A stretch of 64,000 nt of DNA, from positions 383,401 to 447,400 of the forward strand of contig BDGG01000007.1 of assembly GCA_001949185.1 (NCBI GenBank), in the 5' to 3' direction. This DNA is from Ramazzottius varieornatus. Lineage: Eukaryota; Tardigrada; Eutardigrada; Parachela; Ramazzottiidae. This document shows, in pieces, positions 46,243 through 58,860 of this stretch; the stretch's first letter is position 1; each line of letters begins with the position of its first letter. Both the position numbers and the translations under genes were made by a program. The notes beneath the pieces are model-generated. The model ran no database searches and was not told where the DNA came from. It saw nothing but the letters and a program-made list of their open reading frames with translations.

Positions 46243-46779
46243 TCAGTACACCATGGGGATCGGGTATTGCGTGAGACTAACAAATAACCAGGGCATGGCG
46301 CAACGATTCGTTGAAGGCCGAGTGTCACCTTTTGCAAATGGAAGGCTCGCTTTCTTCCAGACCAGATCAGTCATATTGGCGTTCGTTATCTTTTTGGCAC
46401 TGCTGCGAAGTACATCATCAAAGTTGCGATGTAAATCTGGAAATTTCCAAACAGGACTACAGTGCAAAGCGTATAACAACTTTGGCAGAAACAAACACTT
46501 CTTCAACAAAAATAAAGCCTGATGGGCAGCTAATTTCCCCAGTCTTGTTGCCATCAGCTCTCCTTGGCACGTCGTCTCTTGTAGGACTGCTGGTATTGCT
46601 TCAGTAAGAACGGGAGCTTCCAGAAGCTTCAGGTCCACGCTGCATCTGATGGTACGGTCTTTGCAGGACTGGCCGTCTCTGTGCTTGTCCAGACCACCCT
46701 GAATCTTTGTTTTCTTGTCACATCGGTCACACTCGAACGGCGCTTGGCTGGGCATATTGCTAAAACGAACACCATCCAC
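46243..46779 (-). mobile_element. LINE retrotransposon fragment (3' part of RT ORF)
   Basis: The translated stretch HQALFLLKKCLFLPKLLYAL, with SPVWKF and LRSSAKKITN after it, is the thumb/connection region typical of RTE- and CR1-like LINE reverse transcriptases. Upstream in the same frame is a CxxC...H...C zinc-finger-like piece (FECDRCDKKTKIQGGLDKHR) and no palm domain. It is a truncated relic, placed between two glycosyltransferase genes. Confidence 0.6.
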
Positions 46780-47518
46780 GAAAGAAACAAGACTGTGAAT
46801 CGCAGAGATGAGAGTCCACTTACCTGGATATCTGCAGGGAAATGGTAACTCCTTGTAGGGTAGCTTGATCCAAACAGTACCCCTGTGTTATCCAACGAAG
46901 ACATGTAGCTATATACTCTGGTGCAACCGCTGTTCAAGACGAAATGGGGTGGGGTCACAGAGAAACGAGCGACCAGAGCTGGAAGAAGGAGACTGGAAAA
47001 TTGGTTTTCGGTCTGGACTTTCGGTGGGTATCTTTATGCCTGACTTTTAAAACACTGGACAGCATTGGTTCTTGATTGACTGAATAGCGACAGGCACGGG
47101 CATCTCTCTACGAAAAAGATTCCACCTGCAACACTGCGCGTGGCAGATTTCTCACAGCAGCACCCTAGGGCACGAAGCGTACCTGGTAAACTCATGTGGC
47201 CGTCTGGCAGTTCATAAAACACTGCTGCAGGAGAAGGAAGGTGATGGGGGAGCGTACGCAGTCCAGGAGACAAGAAATTGTAATGTTTGAGACATAGGGC
47301 AACGAACCTTTAATAGTGTTCACGTCAAATTAATTGCTTCCCACGATGCAACAAACTAGCTGACAATCAAGATAGAGCCAAGAATTAGCTACTTATAAGC
47401 CTTGAGCCATAAGTCAGGGCCATATTCGCAAATCACCATCGGATGTCACGTTTTTTTTCCAAATCACCATCGCATGTCATTTCTGTCGTTTGTTTTCCCA
47501 AACCGAACGAAGGAATGT

Positions 47519-49522
47519 TTAAGGAGCTGCAAATATCTCATCGCGAAAAAGAGGATTAACTAATGGTAAGCTTTGATTATGATAGATATACTGTAACATC
47601 TCCTTGAACGAGGTCGCTTCTCCTTCGAGATCCTTGCTAGTGTCAACGGCCACTCCGGCGAGACGCTGGTACGAATGAATCGCAGCAGAGTCTTTCCACT
47701 GTATCATTCCATATTGCTTAAAAAACTGGTCGAGAATGTTTCCTGCGGGGAATGGGTTGTTGCAGACGTGGTCGACCACGTATACTTCATCTGGCAGAAC
47801 AGCGGACAAGTAGGTACTGACGAAGGCCTGATTAAAGTTCCAGTCGTCCACGTAGATGTCCCTGTAGCTCCGTCGCCAAGCCCATAAAAATAACGAATCT
47901 TTGTGGCCAGCTACTAGACCTATGTTGTTGCCGTCTTGGTCGCCATAACAGGTAACTGCTTTTCTTCTTCGAAGGATTTCTTTGATGCGTTCCCCTCGAA
48001 TGAAGTACACATCGAAATCTGCAGTTATCCCTCCGTACTCGACTAGTACATCGAGCTTCGCAATGTCGGCTGAGTGTTCTATAAACCCGATTTTCTTTGG
48101 CTTTCTTCTACGCATACCTACATCGATGGGTCTTTCCATCGATATGTGCTTGATCAGTTTTCGCGAGGTCAAGTTTAGCCAGTACGGCCCTACATCGAAC
48201 AGTACGATGATTCGATCGAATAATAGAGGTTAATATCGAATTTGAGCAGTGCAGGAAATTTGATTAGCGCAGGAGCTCAGCTCCACGCACTGCTTGCGCT
48301 AATCACGTGAGGTTGAGACTCGCTAATCGAAACCCGCGATTAGCGTGACTTTTCCGGAACCATTTGCAAAACATGTATCAGTTTTCGAAGATCAGTTCAG
48401 GTCAAGGTATCAAACTGATCAAAACTTCGAATTCAAAATAGGCAAATTGGTAGGAGATTCTCAGTTTTCATTCTAAAAGCTGAAGCGCATCAGTAATTAA
48501 ATTCTATTCTCTGAGAATAGGCACAGTTAAAGGTAAAGTGAAATCGAGAAAGAGGTTAAAGCTGCAGTTGAAGACAAAGTGTCTGTTGTGGTAAAGCCAC
48601 AGTTAGACCTGCAGTTTCGTATAATGCTCAAAGTCACAGTCACACCCACAGCTACAGTGATAAGTTTTAATCTGTCGTCCGATATAAAAGCCGCAGTTAA
48701 GTGTGTAGTTATGAGTGCAGTTTGACGAACAACTCACAGGCGAAGTCAGGCCTCGAAAGACAGTTAGAACAGCAGTTGGCACTTCATTGGGATATCTTGT
48801 GAAAAACTCTAAAATTTGGGAAGAGTTTTGGAAAGAAATGGCCGCAAAACAACTTGGTCAGAAAGCTACTCAAATTACTCGCTCACTGGATAAGCAGTCC
48901 ATATGTTTTAATCAAGAATCAGGCGTCGATTAGCCAAGAGAGTTCAAGTAATTCGGCTGCACCCACATACCGCATCTTGATTGGCTGATTCCTGCTCGAA
49001 TCAAGCTCGCTAAGCTAATCAAATTCGATATCAACCTCCCTAATGTTCAGAAGACACACTTGATGTGCGGAAACCGGAATGGTCTGGTTTGAAAGTTGAC
49101 GTTGTCCTATAACAGTCTGATCAAGCGTTACCTGATGGTACAAAGTCGCCGTGTAGTACGATCTCATCTGGTTTGAGGTACTGGACAGCAGACATGACAC
49201 TGAGAAAATCAGTAAACTTGAACTCAGTATCCCCATTCTTCGGCTTGAATCTTATGTAGTGGAGGTATAGCGGTTTCGGTAAGCCGTAAACTGGTGGTTC
49301 GTCAAGAGTATGTTTGTGAAAGTTGCGTTGAGACTGGTTGGCTACGGCATGTTCCGGTCGGGTATAATGTCCCTCTCGTTTGCTGTGTTGTTCTCGGAAT
49401 GTCTTCTCAAAAAGCAAAGCTTTCCGCTTATGATACACTTCGCTGATGGTCCAAAATGCAAAAATTCCAGCACAAAAAGGGATCACCGTCAGTACAAACT
49501 TTCGTCTGTGCGTCACCAACAT
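47519..49522 (-). CDS. GT32-type DxD glycosyltransferase, type II membrane protein
   Basis: Exons 49522-49132 and 48189-47519 join in frame to 353 residues across a 942-bp intron. Exon 1 has a basic cytosolic start, a membrane anchor (FVLTVIPFCAGIFAFW) and a stem. LYLHYIRFK and the segment before the splice (DEIVLHGDFVPSG) match the start of DXD-sugar-transferase domains. LDVLVEYGGITADFDVYF carries the DxD (Asp188, Asp190), as in alpha-1,4-glycosyltransferases and OCH1-like enzymes. Golgi sugar transfer is the likely role; donor and acceptor sugars are unknown. The single acceptor GATGTAG at 48190 is the only AG nearby and keeps the frame. Confidence 0.8.
48190..49131. other. Intron of the GT32-type gene with degenerate CAGTT repeat
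   Basis: A hairpin GATTAGCGCAGGAG...CTTGCGCTAATC lies at 48263-48305, with more GATTAGCG/CGCTAATC words to 48355. From about 48540 to 48730 the word AAAGC(T/C)(A/G)CAGTTA recurs in degenerate form. The same kind of repeat occurs at 56600-56900. A 72-codon frame at 48715-48933 is not supported as a gene. Confidence 0.5.
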
Positions 49523-50328
49523 GCTGAGACATGAGGCTCAAGGAGAACAAGGTTAATGGTGTGACAATGGCACAGAAGGACAGCTACGCGCCGCGTGTGT
49601 ACATTACTCCCTTGTGGAGATATGATTGTTTGCCGAAACACTCTGCGGGCGATAACTTCTCTCCTAAGTTTTGATGCATATTGGAGTACACTTTGCTACG
49701 AATATCACTGCATGGCATATTCAACTACGAATACGCTCGGCCGTCCTTCACTAGATTCCGGACCTACAGCAACAGCAAGGGGTACAATTAATGTCCTCTA
49801 GAGGCACTTGGACTTTTGAGGCATCCAGTTAGCAGGCAACCGGATTGCCGATTAGGATGCCTGGCCTCCATTAACTGTAGTGGGTTATAGTGGTAGTCAA
49901 CTACCCCCAGATTACCCATATAAAGATCTTGATCCTCCACATCAAGCGTGCGGGTATTTGGAATCAGGGTCACGTACGGTGTCTCGGTATACTAGACGAG
50001 AGACTTAATAATCGAGAAAAACCGGAGATGCGAGGATGAACTGCGTATATGGTCTTGGTGCGCTCTACTTCGAGAATGATACTTTAAACTCAACCGGTGG
50101 GAATTAAACCCAAGAGATCTAAGTTCAGTTTGTCCGGATGGTTATGGTGCAGAGCAGGACAGTGTTGCGTCAGATGACTTGGTCATACTGTTCAGAGAAA
50201 GCCCACCTCAGGACATTGTACCAGAATTGGGGGGACAAGGTATTTAACCATTTCCGGAATGACGAACCGACGGAAACAAAGATCTTCTGTTCAATATATC
50301 CGTAAACTCAACAAGTTTTGTAGTAGTT
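49523..50328. other. Intergenic
   Basis: No gene or clear repeat seen. It holds the promoter side of the GT32-type gene at the left and the 3' flank of the GH3 gene at the right. Confidence 0.5.
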
Positions 50329-53017
50329 TCATCTAAATAAAACCAGGCAAAATAGAAGGAGCATCGGTTGCAGAGCTGGCGGATCAGACTTCGCCGCACC
50401 ACTGTAAGAAAATCATGAGATTATGCTGCAGAATAAGCAGTGCAAAAGCGGATGGAACATAAAGCGTAAGCTCTCACCTTGGTGTTGTCTGAGCAGTGGC
50501 AGTGGAGTTGGTTATGGTACCGTCGGTTTGTCGACTGATTGTAGAGGTTTGCGCTGGCGTGAGAGGTGAGGTACTCGTTGGTAGCAGAATGGTAGTAGTG
50601 CCCGATGCTGGCTGGGTGGTGGCAGAGCTGCCCAGTGTCTGGCCAGTTGAGCTAAAACTTGGTGTGGTCGACAGATCCATCGATGGTGTTGTGAGGTGTT
50701 CCACAGGCTCATGAGCCGTGGTAGTGACGGTCAGGTTCACATACATATTTGTATCACTGCTATTTCCCACGTAGATCTCGAACTGTCCCTCTTCAACCAG
50801 CCAATGCCATTGGTCATCCAAAAAGCTAAAATCTCTTTGCGGCATTAAAACAAAATCCACTCGTTCCGATTGATCGACCGGTATCCTGAGTTTCCTGAAC
50901 GCTTTCAGTTGACGGGTGGGTCGAGTGATACTGGCTGCCACATCGCGGATATACAATTGTACGACCTCTTCCCCCTCTCTCGTTCCAAGGTTTCTCACAT
51001 CGACACTGACAGTCACATTCTGCTCCGCCGTGATACTAGTGGCATTCAACCGAAGGTTGCCAAAGACGAAATTAGTATAACTTAATCCGAAACCGAAGGG
51101 GTACAACGGGGAGTTCAACACATCAAGGTACTTTGACTTGTCCCGTATGTCCGGCGAGTTCGTTTCTCTGTCAACTGGTCTGCCCGTATTCTTGTAATCG
51201 TAGTACAGAGGAATCTGACCGACGTTCCGCGGGAAAGACATTGGCAGTTTTCCACTGGGGTTGACGTCACCGAAAAGTACATCGGCAATGGCATGTCCAC
51301 CCATCGTGCCTGATCTCCAGGTGATGAGTACTGCTGGAGCACTATGATGTAGCTCTTCCAACGTCATCGGGCGACCGTTCACCACGACAGCTACGAATGG
51401 CTTGCCAGTAGCCCTAATTCGTTTCACAAGATCCAACTGATATCCTGGTAGGTCAAGGTCGGTCTTTGAGCCACCTTCGCCTGAATACTCTCTAGGCTCG
51501 CCCACAACAAGTACAACAAAATCCGCCGCTTCAGCGACTCGAACAGCGGCATCAAAGCCGGCGCTGGTACGGCAGTAAGCATTACACCCTTCCGCGTAGG
51601 TTACTCTACCGGTGGTGTCCGTTACACCGAGCTTTTCCATTATGCCTTCCAGCATCGTCGTCGAGTTCTCCCACTTTGCGTCACCGGCCCAATGATCCAA
51701 GGTTTCGATCCTATCGGCAGCCAACCCACCAATCACGGCAATTTTCCCAATGTTTTTGTCGATTGGGAGAGTGTTGTTTTCGTTCTTCACCAATACTAAA
51801 GTTCGAGCGGTGATATTTCTAGCCGCGTCACGATGTTCTTTTTTGAAAACGATTTTATCCTCTAAAGTTTCATCCACAAACGGATTGTCGAATAAACCCA
51901 GACGAAATTTGATGCGCAGGACGTTACGAACAGCGCCGTCGATGGTGGCGGTGGAAACTTTGCCAGATTGAACCAGCTGGGGACCGTGAGTGTTGTACGT
52001 TCGACTGATCATCTCCATGTCGGTACCAGCGTTCAAGGCGTACATTGCTGCTTCGCTGTCGTTGGCCGACAACTGATGGTTGGTCAGCTCGACGACGGCG
52101 TCGTAATCGGAGACGACTAGGCCGTCAAACTTCCACTCATCACGGAGGATTTCCCGAAGGAGGAATTCGTTAGCGGTGGCGGGTACACCGCTGAGGTCGT
52201 TAAAGGCTGTCATGAAGGAACCCACTCCTGCGTCGATGGCGGCTTTGAAGGGCGGAAGGTAAGTTTCTCGAAGACGTCGTTCGCTCATATCGACGGTGTT
52301 ATAGTCTCGACCGCCTTCAGCCGCTCCGTAGCCGGCAAAGTGCTTGGCGCAGGCCAGCACCTTATCGGGACGACTGTAGTCATCACCCTGAAAAATACAG
52401 CAATAATTTTGACAGAGCGAAGCGAGCGACATGAAGCCACGTACCTGAAATCCGCGGACACGAGCTTTGGCCATCTGGTTCCCCAGGTAGACATCTTCAC
52501 CCTGGCCTTCCATAACACGTCCCCATCGGGGGTCTCTGGTGATGTCGATCATAGGCGCGAATGTCCAATGAAGTCCCACAGAGCGGGTTTCAGCCGCGGC
52601 GATGGCAGAAGCTTGCTCCACAGCGTCGAGGTCCCAGCTGGCGGTCTCGCCCAAAGGTATGGGAAAGAGGGTGCGGTAACCGTGGATAACGTCAAAGCCG
52701 AACAAGACAGGGATCTTTAGGCGGGATTCCACAGCATACCGTTGAAGTGTGTTGGTTTGATTCGCACCTCGAACGTTGATTGTCGAACCCAACAGCCCGT
52801 TTCTAACCATATCGATCATGTAAGGCTGAAAAGTTCCGACGTAGTCCCCGTCAAGTTGTTGGAGCTGTCCAAGCTTCTCCGCCAGCGTCATGTTACCGAC
52901 CAGTTCATTGATTCGAGTTTCAATCTCCTCCGGACTTAACTTGCATTCAAGGCAAGGCAGCCCACAGAATAATCGAGAGATTGTTCCCACAATAAAGATT
53001 CTCATTGCAAAATCCAT
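50329..53017 (-). CDS. bglX-like: GH3 beta-glucosidase, BglX type, predicted GPI-anchored
   Basis: Exons 53017-52445, 52387-50478 and 50401-50329 give 851 residues. An N-terminal hydrophobic signal is followed by GH3 domain 1 (KHFAGYGAAEGGRDYNT; nucleophile Asp285 in GLVVSDYDA), the alpha/beta sandwich (LVLVKNENNTLPID, VVVNGRPMTLEEL) and an FnIII-like domain (LYPFGFGLSYT). The order and motifs match bacterial periplasmic BglX closely. A Ser/Thr/Pro-rich mucin-like tail of about 80 residues follows. The last exon adds SGAAKSDPPALQPMLLLFCL and ends LVLFR, the form of a GPI-attachment signal. It would release glucose from beta-linked oligosaccharides at the cell surface. Intron 1 is 57 bp, in frame and stop-free; intron 2 is 76 bp. 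Confidence 0.9.
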
Positions 53018-53500
53018 CGTTGCACATTCGTACCTGATTTTTTACTACGAAATCTTTGAGCTCATACTATGACAAACCGTCGCTTCTACAGCCCGTAGTG
53101 TTAGGTACGGCTTTAACAGGGGTCCCTTACGAGAAATTTAGAGTTCAAGTTTACAACTGATGTTGCGGAATGTGATATACTTTATCGTTATCTGACAAGT
53201 GAAACAATTTGCACCAGATTTTGCCTACTGTTCAGTGTTTGAGGACGCTGTGGCTACGGACTATAACTCTACCCGGAAGCGATTACGTGACGGTCCAGTA
53301 TTTACTATCTTGTCTCAACAAGACAATCACGATAAAAAGTCTTACATCACATCGTTTTGCCGAATGCATGGAGACTCGCTGTGTACGCACAGCATTCCTA
53401 TAGATTCTTTGAGAGCGGTGCCTTCCTTAAGGTCATACTTGTACTATGGCAAAACGTACACATATAGTCTTTAATTTCTCCGGTACATCCAGTACGTCCA

Positions 53501-55365
53501 TCATGTCAACATTTGTGCCACGTTGTGAACCACTATCCAGATATCGTCGGTTAGGTCTTGTGGTCTTTCCATGGTCGAGAAATGTCCTCCCTCGGGGTGG
53601 TTTGACATGCAGATAAGCTTGGGGAAGAACGGCTTGATGAATTCAGTTGGGTGAGTAGCGAAAGGCGCCTCCCAACGAAAGTCGGAGAAGACCGTTGGCA
53701 CTTTTACCGGAAACCTTTCAAAGATTACAGTTTTGCCTTGTTCGGGAAAGGCTTCTGCCGCGCTCGATATGACTAAGCAGAGCGGGTACTATTAACTTAC
53801 CTGGCTTGTTCCAGATGGATACCGCAACCGTAAAAGCCGCAGTTCTCCTTGTAAATTTGAGTTGAAGAGTATCCTGTTTCAGTAAACCAGTAAATGGCTA
53901 CATTGGTTAGCAGATCATCCATGGTAAAATGCTTGGAAAGTCCCCCGTCCGGCAGTTGAACGTTGTTTTGTCTGGTGAAGAAGCTAAACTGCATCAGGAT
54001 CCAGGCTGCTAGTCCCACAGGCGAGTCCGCAGTTCCCACACCTGCAAGAAATACAGGTCAGCGCTCTGACAAACCTACCATCACCAACAATCGTCACATT
54101 AATATCAAAATGCAAAAGCAGTTTGATATTCCTCAGACATACCAACAGTGTAAGGTTTTGTTGCAAACATGTGCATGTATCCGAATTCTGTGACAGAGGG
54201 CTTGAACACACCACTCCAGTTGGACAGCAGCTTGTACGTTTCCGAAGTGTTTGACAGCAAAAGCGAAGGAAAAAGGCTAGCGACTGGTGTTTGGACCATT
54301 AATGGGAAGACTGGAATAACCACTAAGCTGATATCTAGGCCAAGCACTCTGAAAAAGGACTGAATGACACAGGGACGAAACACTGCCGAGCGTCATAAAA
54401 GGTAAAGACACAGTGTGGGAAAACCAGCCTACCTTTCCGGGTACATAACTGCAGCATAGCGAGCGATGAATGCTCCCCAGTCGCCGCCGTAGGCGAAATA
54501 GCGCCCATAACCCAAGCGCACCATTAGTTTGTTCATGATACGGGCCATGTGAGACGGATCCATGCCTAGGGAGAAAAAAACACGGCGAAGTTGAAGGAAG
54601 TTTCAAGACCGGAGAGCCCGAAAAAGCATTGGCACGCTCATTCTGCTTAGCTTGGGAAGACATACCGGTCACTTCGGGGGCTTCAGAAAATGCGAAGCCC
54701 GGAAGCGAGGGGATGACAAGATCCAGAGTATACAGTTGGCCGTTATACGCTCTTGGAACTTGCAGGAGGGCAGCCATCTTGTACAGCTCGAAGAAGCTGC
54801 CGGGCCATCCGTGGAGCATCAGCAGTGGGTAGGTCTTGGTTGGCTTTCCAGCCGGATCAGCCTTGATATGGACAAAGTGGATATGCAGTCCTTCTATTTC
54901 CGTCTTAAAATGAGGGTACTGGTTCAACATGGCTTCCTGTTTTCTCCAGTCGAAGCTGTTTGTCCAGTAATCGACAACCTGTATGATATTCAAGTGCCGT
55001 GAAAATGTCCAAGAATGGCGAAAGTGGCTTGGCGACTTTACCGTTTTCATGTAGTCCGGATGGAAGCCATAGGTGAAGTTGACTCCTTTCGTTACGGCTT
55101 TTGGGAATCTGGTGTTGCGAAGCCGTGTCTGCAAGTCGTCTAGATCAGCTTGCGAGATGTTGATATTGAACGGAATAATTTCCTCATTGTCGGCTGTCTT
55201 GTTGCCCGATGCTGACCAGACTTGGTCGTCGAAAGGGAAAGCAATGTGAAGTGGAGGCCGAGGATGCACCAACAACTCGACGAGATCCGGTCTGTAAATA
55301 AGGAAGCCGAAGAACACAGCGGAAAACAACGTGCTTCCCAGCAGAAAAATCCCCAACAGTGCCAT
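53501..55365 (-). CDS. EPHX1: Microsomal epoxide hydrolase
   Basis: Six exons, 55365-55042, 54978-54666, 54565-54433, 54348-54143, 54041-53801 and 53762-53501, give 492 residues (human 455). An N-terminal membrane anchor (LLGIFLLGSTLFSAVFFGFL) is followed by the EHN region (YWTNSFDWRKQEAML), the HGWPGSF oxyanion motif and the nucleophile Asp241 in YGGDWGAF. The lid and DSPVGLAAWIL come next, then the catalytic His in EGGHF near the end. It converts xenobiotic and lipid epoxides to diols on the ER membrane. The last intron uses a weak acceptor (TATCGAG|CG), chosen because it alone keeps the frame. It ends about 480 bp upstream of the GH3 start, on the same strand. Confidence 0.93.
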
Positions 55366-56599
55366 CGGATATCGTGATTAGAATATGTTACATGCTTTGC
55401 TAGAACGTCAAACAATGGCTACCGACGCCGGTGTTTGTAGGCGAATACGATGGAAATCATCAGCTGTTCGCCAGACAGCATACTGACTTGCTTAAAAGTT
55501 GTATACTGGCTCCGGGCGTCCTGTCAGGCTGACAGCGTGCTGCAACAGATCTAGACCGTGCTTACAAAAACTGCTACTTTCTCTTGTATGTCTCCCTGGA
55601 TCGAAAGCATGCCTCGCGCAAAAAAAATTACGTAACTGGATCTTCACTAAAGAGTGCTGTAGAACTTGTTTGTGGCGTAGCGCCTTTGTGTATACGCGCG
55701 ACGAGAAATTATGGGCTAGTAAAGATGTGGGCCAAGCGGCCCAAGCCTTTTCGCTAGGGAAGAACGTACGGACGCGAGTGATTCACAATAATACACTCTT
55801 CGACACGCTGCTAGGTTTGAATTGCCATTTTCCCGCCTTTTCCGCCTGGCCCATGATTTGTACTGGCTTATAATTTCTCGTCGTGCATGTACGAACCGAA
55901 AGTATACTGCAGTAACCAGTCTCACCACAATGCACCTAAATGCTCGCTGTTAGTCACCATCGGGTAGCTCCAAGACCGCCAAGCCACCAGCCGAGAGCAG
56001 CCGTTCTTCGTCCTCACCTCAGGGAGCTTCCTCAGCTGTCAAACCGTTGAAGCCACACTGAAGACATGTCTTTCTGACCTTCCGGACTTGCACCGGTACT
56101 TCTTCTACAGTTCAATGATAGGAGCAGCCATGACATCAGCCCAGAACGAAGAATGGCCAATGGAAATAGTCATGCTTCACGACCTTCGTCCGCCGAGAAG
56201 TTCCTATCCTTGACCTGCAGCCTTACTCATATCCGCTTGCAGCCTGCAACTTTTCACAGCTGTCGTACGACTTATATTTAACATTGATATTTTTCAACCC
56301 TTTTTGGGCCTCGCAAGCTTTTCACAAGTCTGTGCACGCGTATGCAGTCGCTTAGCCAAGAGCTCGGCGGGTTCCAAGCAAGGCACTTGGTTCACGAGTC
56401 GATATTTACCCTCCTGTCTTTGTCTAGCCGCTGTGTGCTTCAGTTATAGTCATTAGAGAGGTTGATACTTGGCTGGATTAGTTTAGTGTTTTCGATTAGC
56501 ACAGTTTTCTGACTCCACCCACCCGTTCTACTAATCATGCACAGGTTGCGATCCGCCATACCGGGTTCGGTTTAGCATAGTGTACGTACGTACATCGCC

Positions 56600-56900
56600 A
56601 AACGTAAAGCAGCAGTTAAAGAAGCAGTTAGAGCGTCCAGCACAAAGCTACAGCTATATCAGCAGTTAAGGAGATTGGAATGCTGCAAAGTTCATCAACA
56701 AAGCTACAGTTAACGTTGGAGCTTGCAGTCAAATTATGCAAGTAGCCAAAGCTACAGTTAAACCTACAGTTCTGGGGATAATTATTCCTGGTTAAAGCTA
56801 CAGTTAACGGTAGCGTTAACTGTGGCCCTGCGTGCACTGCAACGGGCGGTGAGTTGACGATACGCTTAACTACAGCTTTGATTATATGAAGACTACGTTG
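56600..56900. repeat. Degenerate AAAGCTACAGTTAA repeat
   Basis: AAAGCTACAGTTAA and close variants (AAAGCAGCAGTTAA, AAAGCTACAGCTA, TAAGCAGTTAG-like words) recur irregularly over about 300 bp. A similar but more worn tract is at 48540-48730. There is no fixed period, so it is not a clean satellite. Confidence 0.5.
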
Positions 56901-58794
56901 AAACTGCAGGTTTGACTGCAGCCTTGGTGCTCCTTTTGAGTTAAGAAAGAAAAATAGTTATTCAGCTTTGTGGCTGTGATTCCTGGGCTCCTGGCTGAAG
57001 TTAAGAGCCAAGTGTTTCTCAAAAGCGACGTGGAATCTCAAACTTGATTTTCTATTTGGATATGGTTTTGTATTCCATGGTCTGAAGACGGTTTTCTTGA
57101 TCTGGCGGTCATGATACCAAACGGAAAGAGAATCCTCAGCAAGGCTGGGGATGTGGTGCAACAGTTCGAAATGCGAAAACTGTCAGTTGAAAAAGTCAAA
57201 AATCGCCGTAAAGTAGACGACAGAGAAAGTTTACTGATTCACGCAGCATGATGGCTGCCAGACAGTAATCAATGCCCACGGTGGAACTTGACCAGGCCAC
57301 TAAACACTTTCCACTAAACAGGGCTTAGTGGGCTACACGCACTAAGCACGATTAGGAATTTGCATAGCATATTGGGTTCAACGCGTTCAGGCCCGTCTCC
57401 TCCGCCTGATCTGATTGGCTGGCCACTGTGCTAATCCGGCTTACTAAACTAAACATGGCGAGTATCAACCTCTGGATTCCGCTGCTGTCCTAGAGATATG
57501 GTCTGTCAAAGTTAAACCGTTCTTAGTTTCTGAAGGTAAGCCGACTTATCAAGTTACCTGTCTACCTCTAACGCTCCAAGGAAATGGGGATATGCAGAGA
57601 CAGTTCCATTTTACTAAAATCGACACACTCTTCCGAATGAGCCATACATGTTCAGAGATGAAAACTCCAATGAAGCGGGATATCACACATCACGTGACCA
57701 TATAGATTAACCGGATTAATGAAAACATGGCTCCCAGAGTAACTTTTGGCGCTCTTTCCCAAACGCATCCTTCTAATACAGTCGCATAATCCAGTCACAT
57801 GATACCAACACGCTTATACATGTTTGCCCGCAGACGGTGTCTAAGATGAATTCTTATCCCCTGCTCGATAAGGAGCCTTTCGTGGTGATCAGACCAACCA
57901 GCGACATGATGTAAGACATTCTACTCGTTGGTAACTTAAAATATACTACTGTATGACCCTTCTAGCCTATAGTTCATCAGTGATTCATTTGCGACCTATC
58001 TTTATATTTCCCGACGACGACGCGAGTAGCACGTGAACAAGAGCCACCTGTCGAACAAAGAATAGCTTCAGCGTCAGTAACACAAAAACGCTGACGGGAA
58101 AGACTTCCAACCTACAAGAACGGCTTCTGTACTTTGCATCCGAGCCGTCTCTTGGTTTGCCTCATTCCCCATTCGATATTCGGGATCGCTGTCAGTTCTC
58201 TCAATGTTCTACTGTACGGACGATGGCATGAGGCTTAGGAGTGTTCAACTAGTGGTTGTGAATCGGTACGCTTGCATGGTTTGTGTTTCTTGACGTCAAC
58301 CGACTCCTCCAATGCTTACTGCTTGCTTGCATTTCTTTGAAGGGTGCACAGGAAATCCATTGATCTGTCTTTTCCCAGAATCGGGACTGCGGTAGAGATT
58401 CTACAGCAAAAGTCAATTAGTGCAATCTTCCCGAACTCATGTAACCAACTGCGTTGTTCGTGCTCACCAAAGACGCTCTCGAACTACAGTATCACACTGA
58501 ACACCACCACTCGAATGACTAGACGCAAACCTGCGCAGTTCACAAATAACTCCAGATGAGTGAGTTTTATGTTTCTTGAAATCCGGACTTCCAGTTGGTA
58601 TTACGGACCGCGGGACCGTAGTCTCAACCGAAGATAGAATGCATATGGATAACAACGGGAAGAGTGATTTTGTTAGACTTTAGTAATATGCCATTTCTGG
58701 AGTTTTGTTTCGTTTTGAAAGTCCCTTTCAACGTAATTCCAATATACCACTCTAACTAGGCATATGCTAAAACCAGGGCCTGGACTGGATCGGT

Positions 58795-58860
58795 GGATCC
58801 TTGTATCTGGATCCTGTATCTGGATTTCCCCTGGATCTGTACTCTGTATCTGGACTATCA
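58795..58860. repeat. CTGTATCTGGAT short tandem repeat
   Basis: About five degenerate units of TGTATCTGGAT(C) within 65 bp, flanked by GGATCC-type words. Confidence 0.6.

Larger units (their letters stand above)
44985..47518. other. Intergenic region between glycosyltransferase genes
   Basis: It contains the stray type II N-terminal module (45481-45798) and the LINE fragment (46243-46779), listed separately. The rest, including 46780-47518, shows no supported gene. Confidence 0.5.

Noticed and set aside
46049-46522. 157-codon plus-strand frame
   Set aside because: It is the antisense shadow of the LINE reverse-transcriptase fragment on the minus strand.
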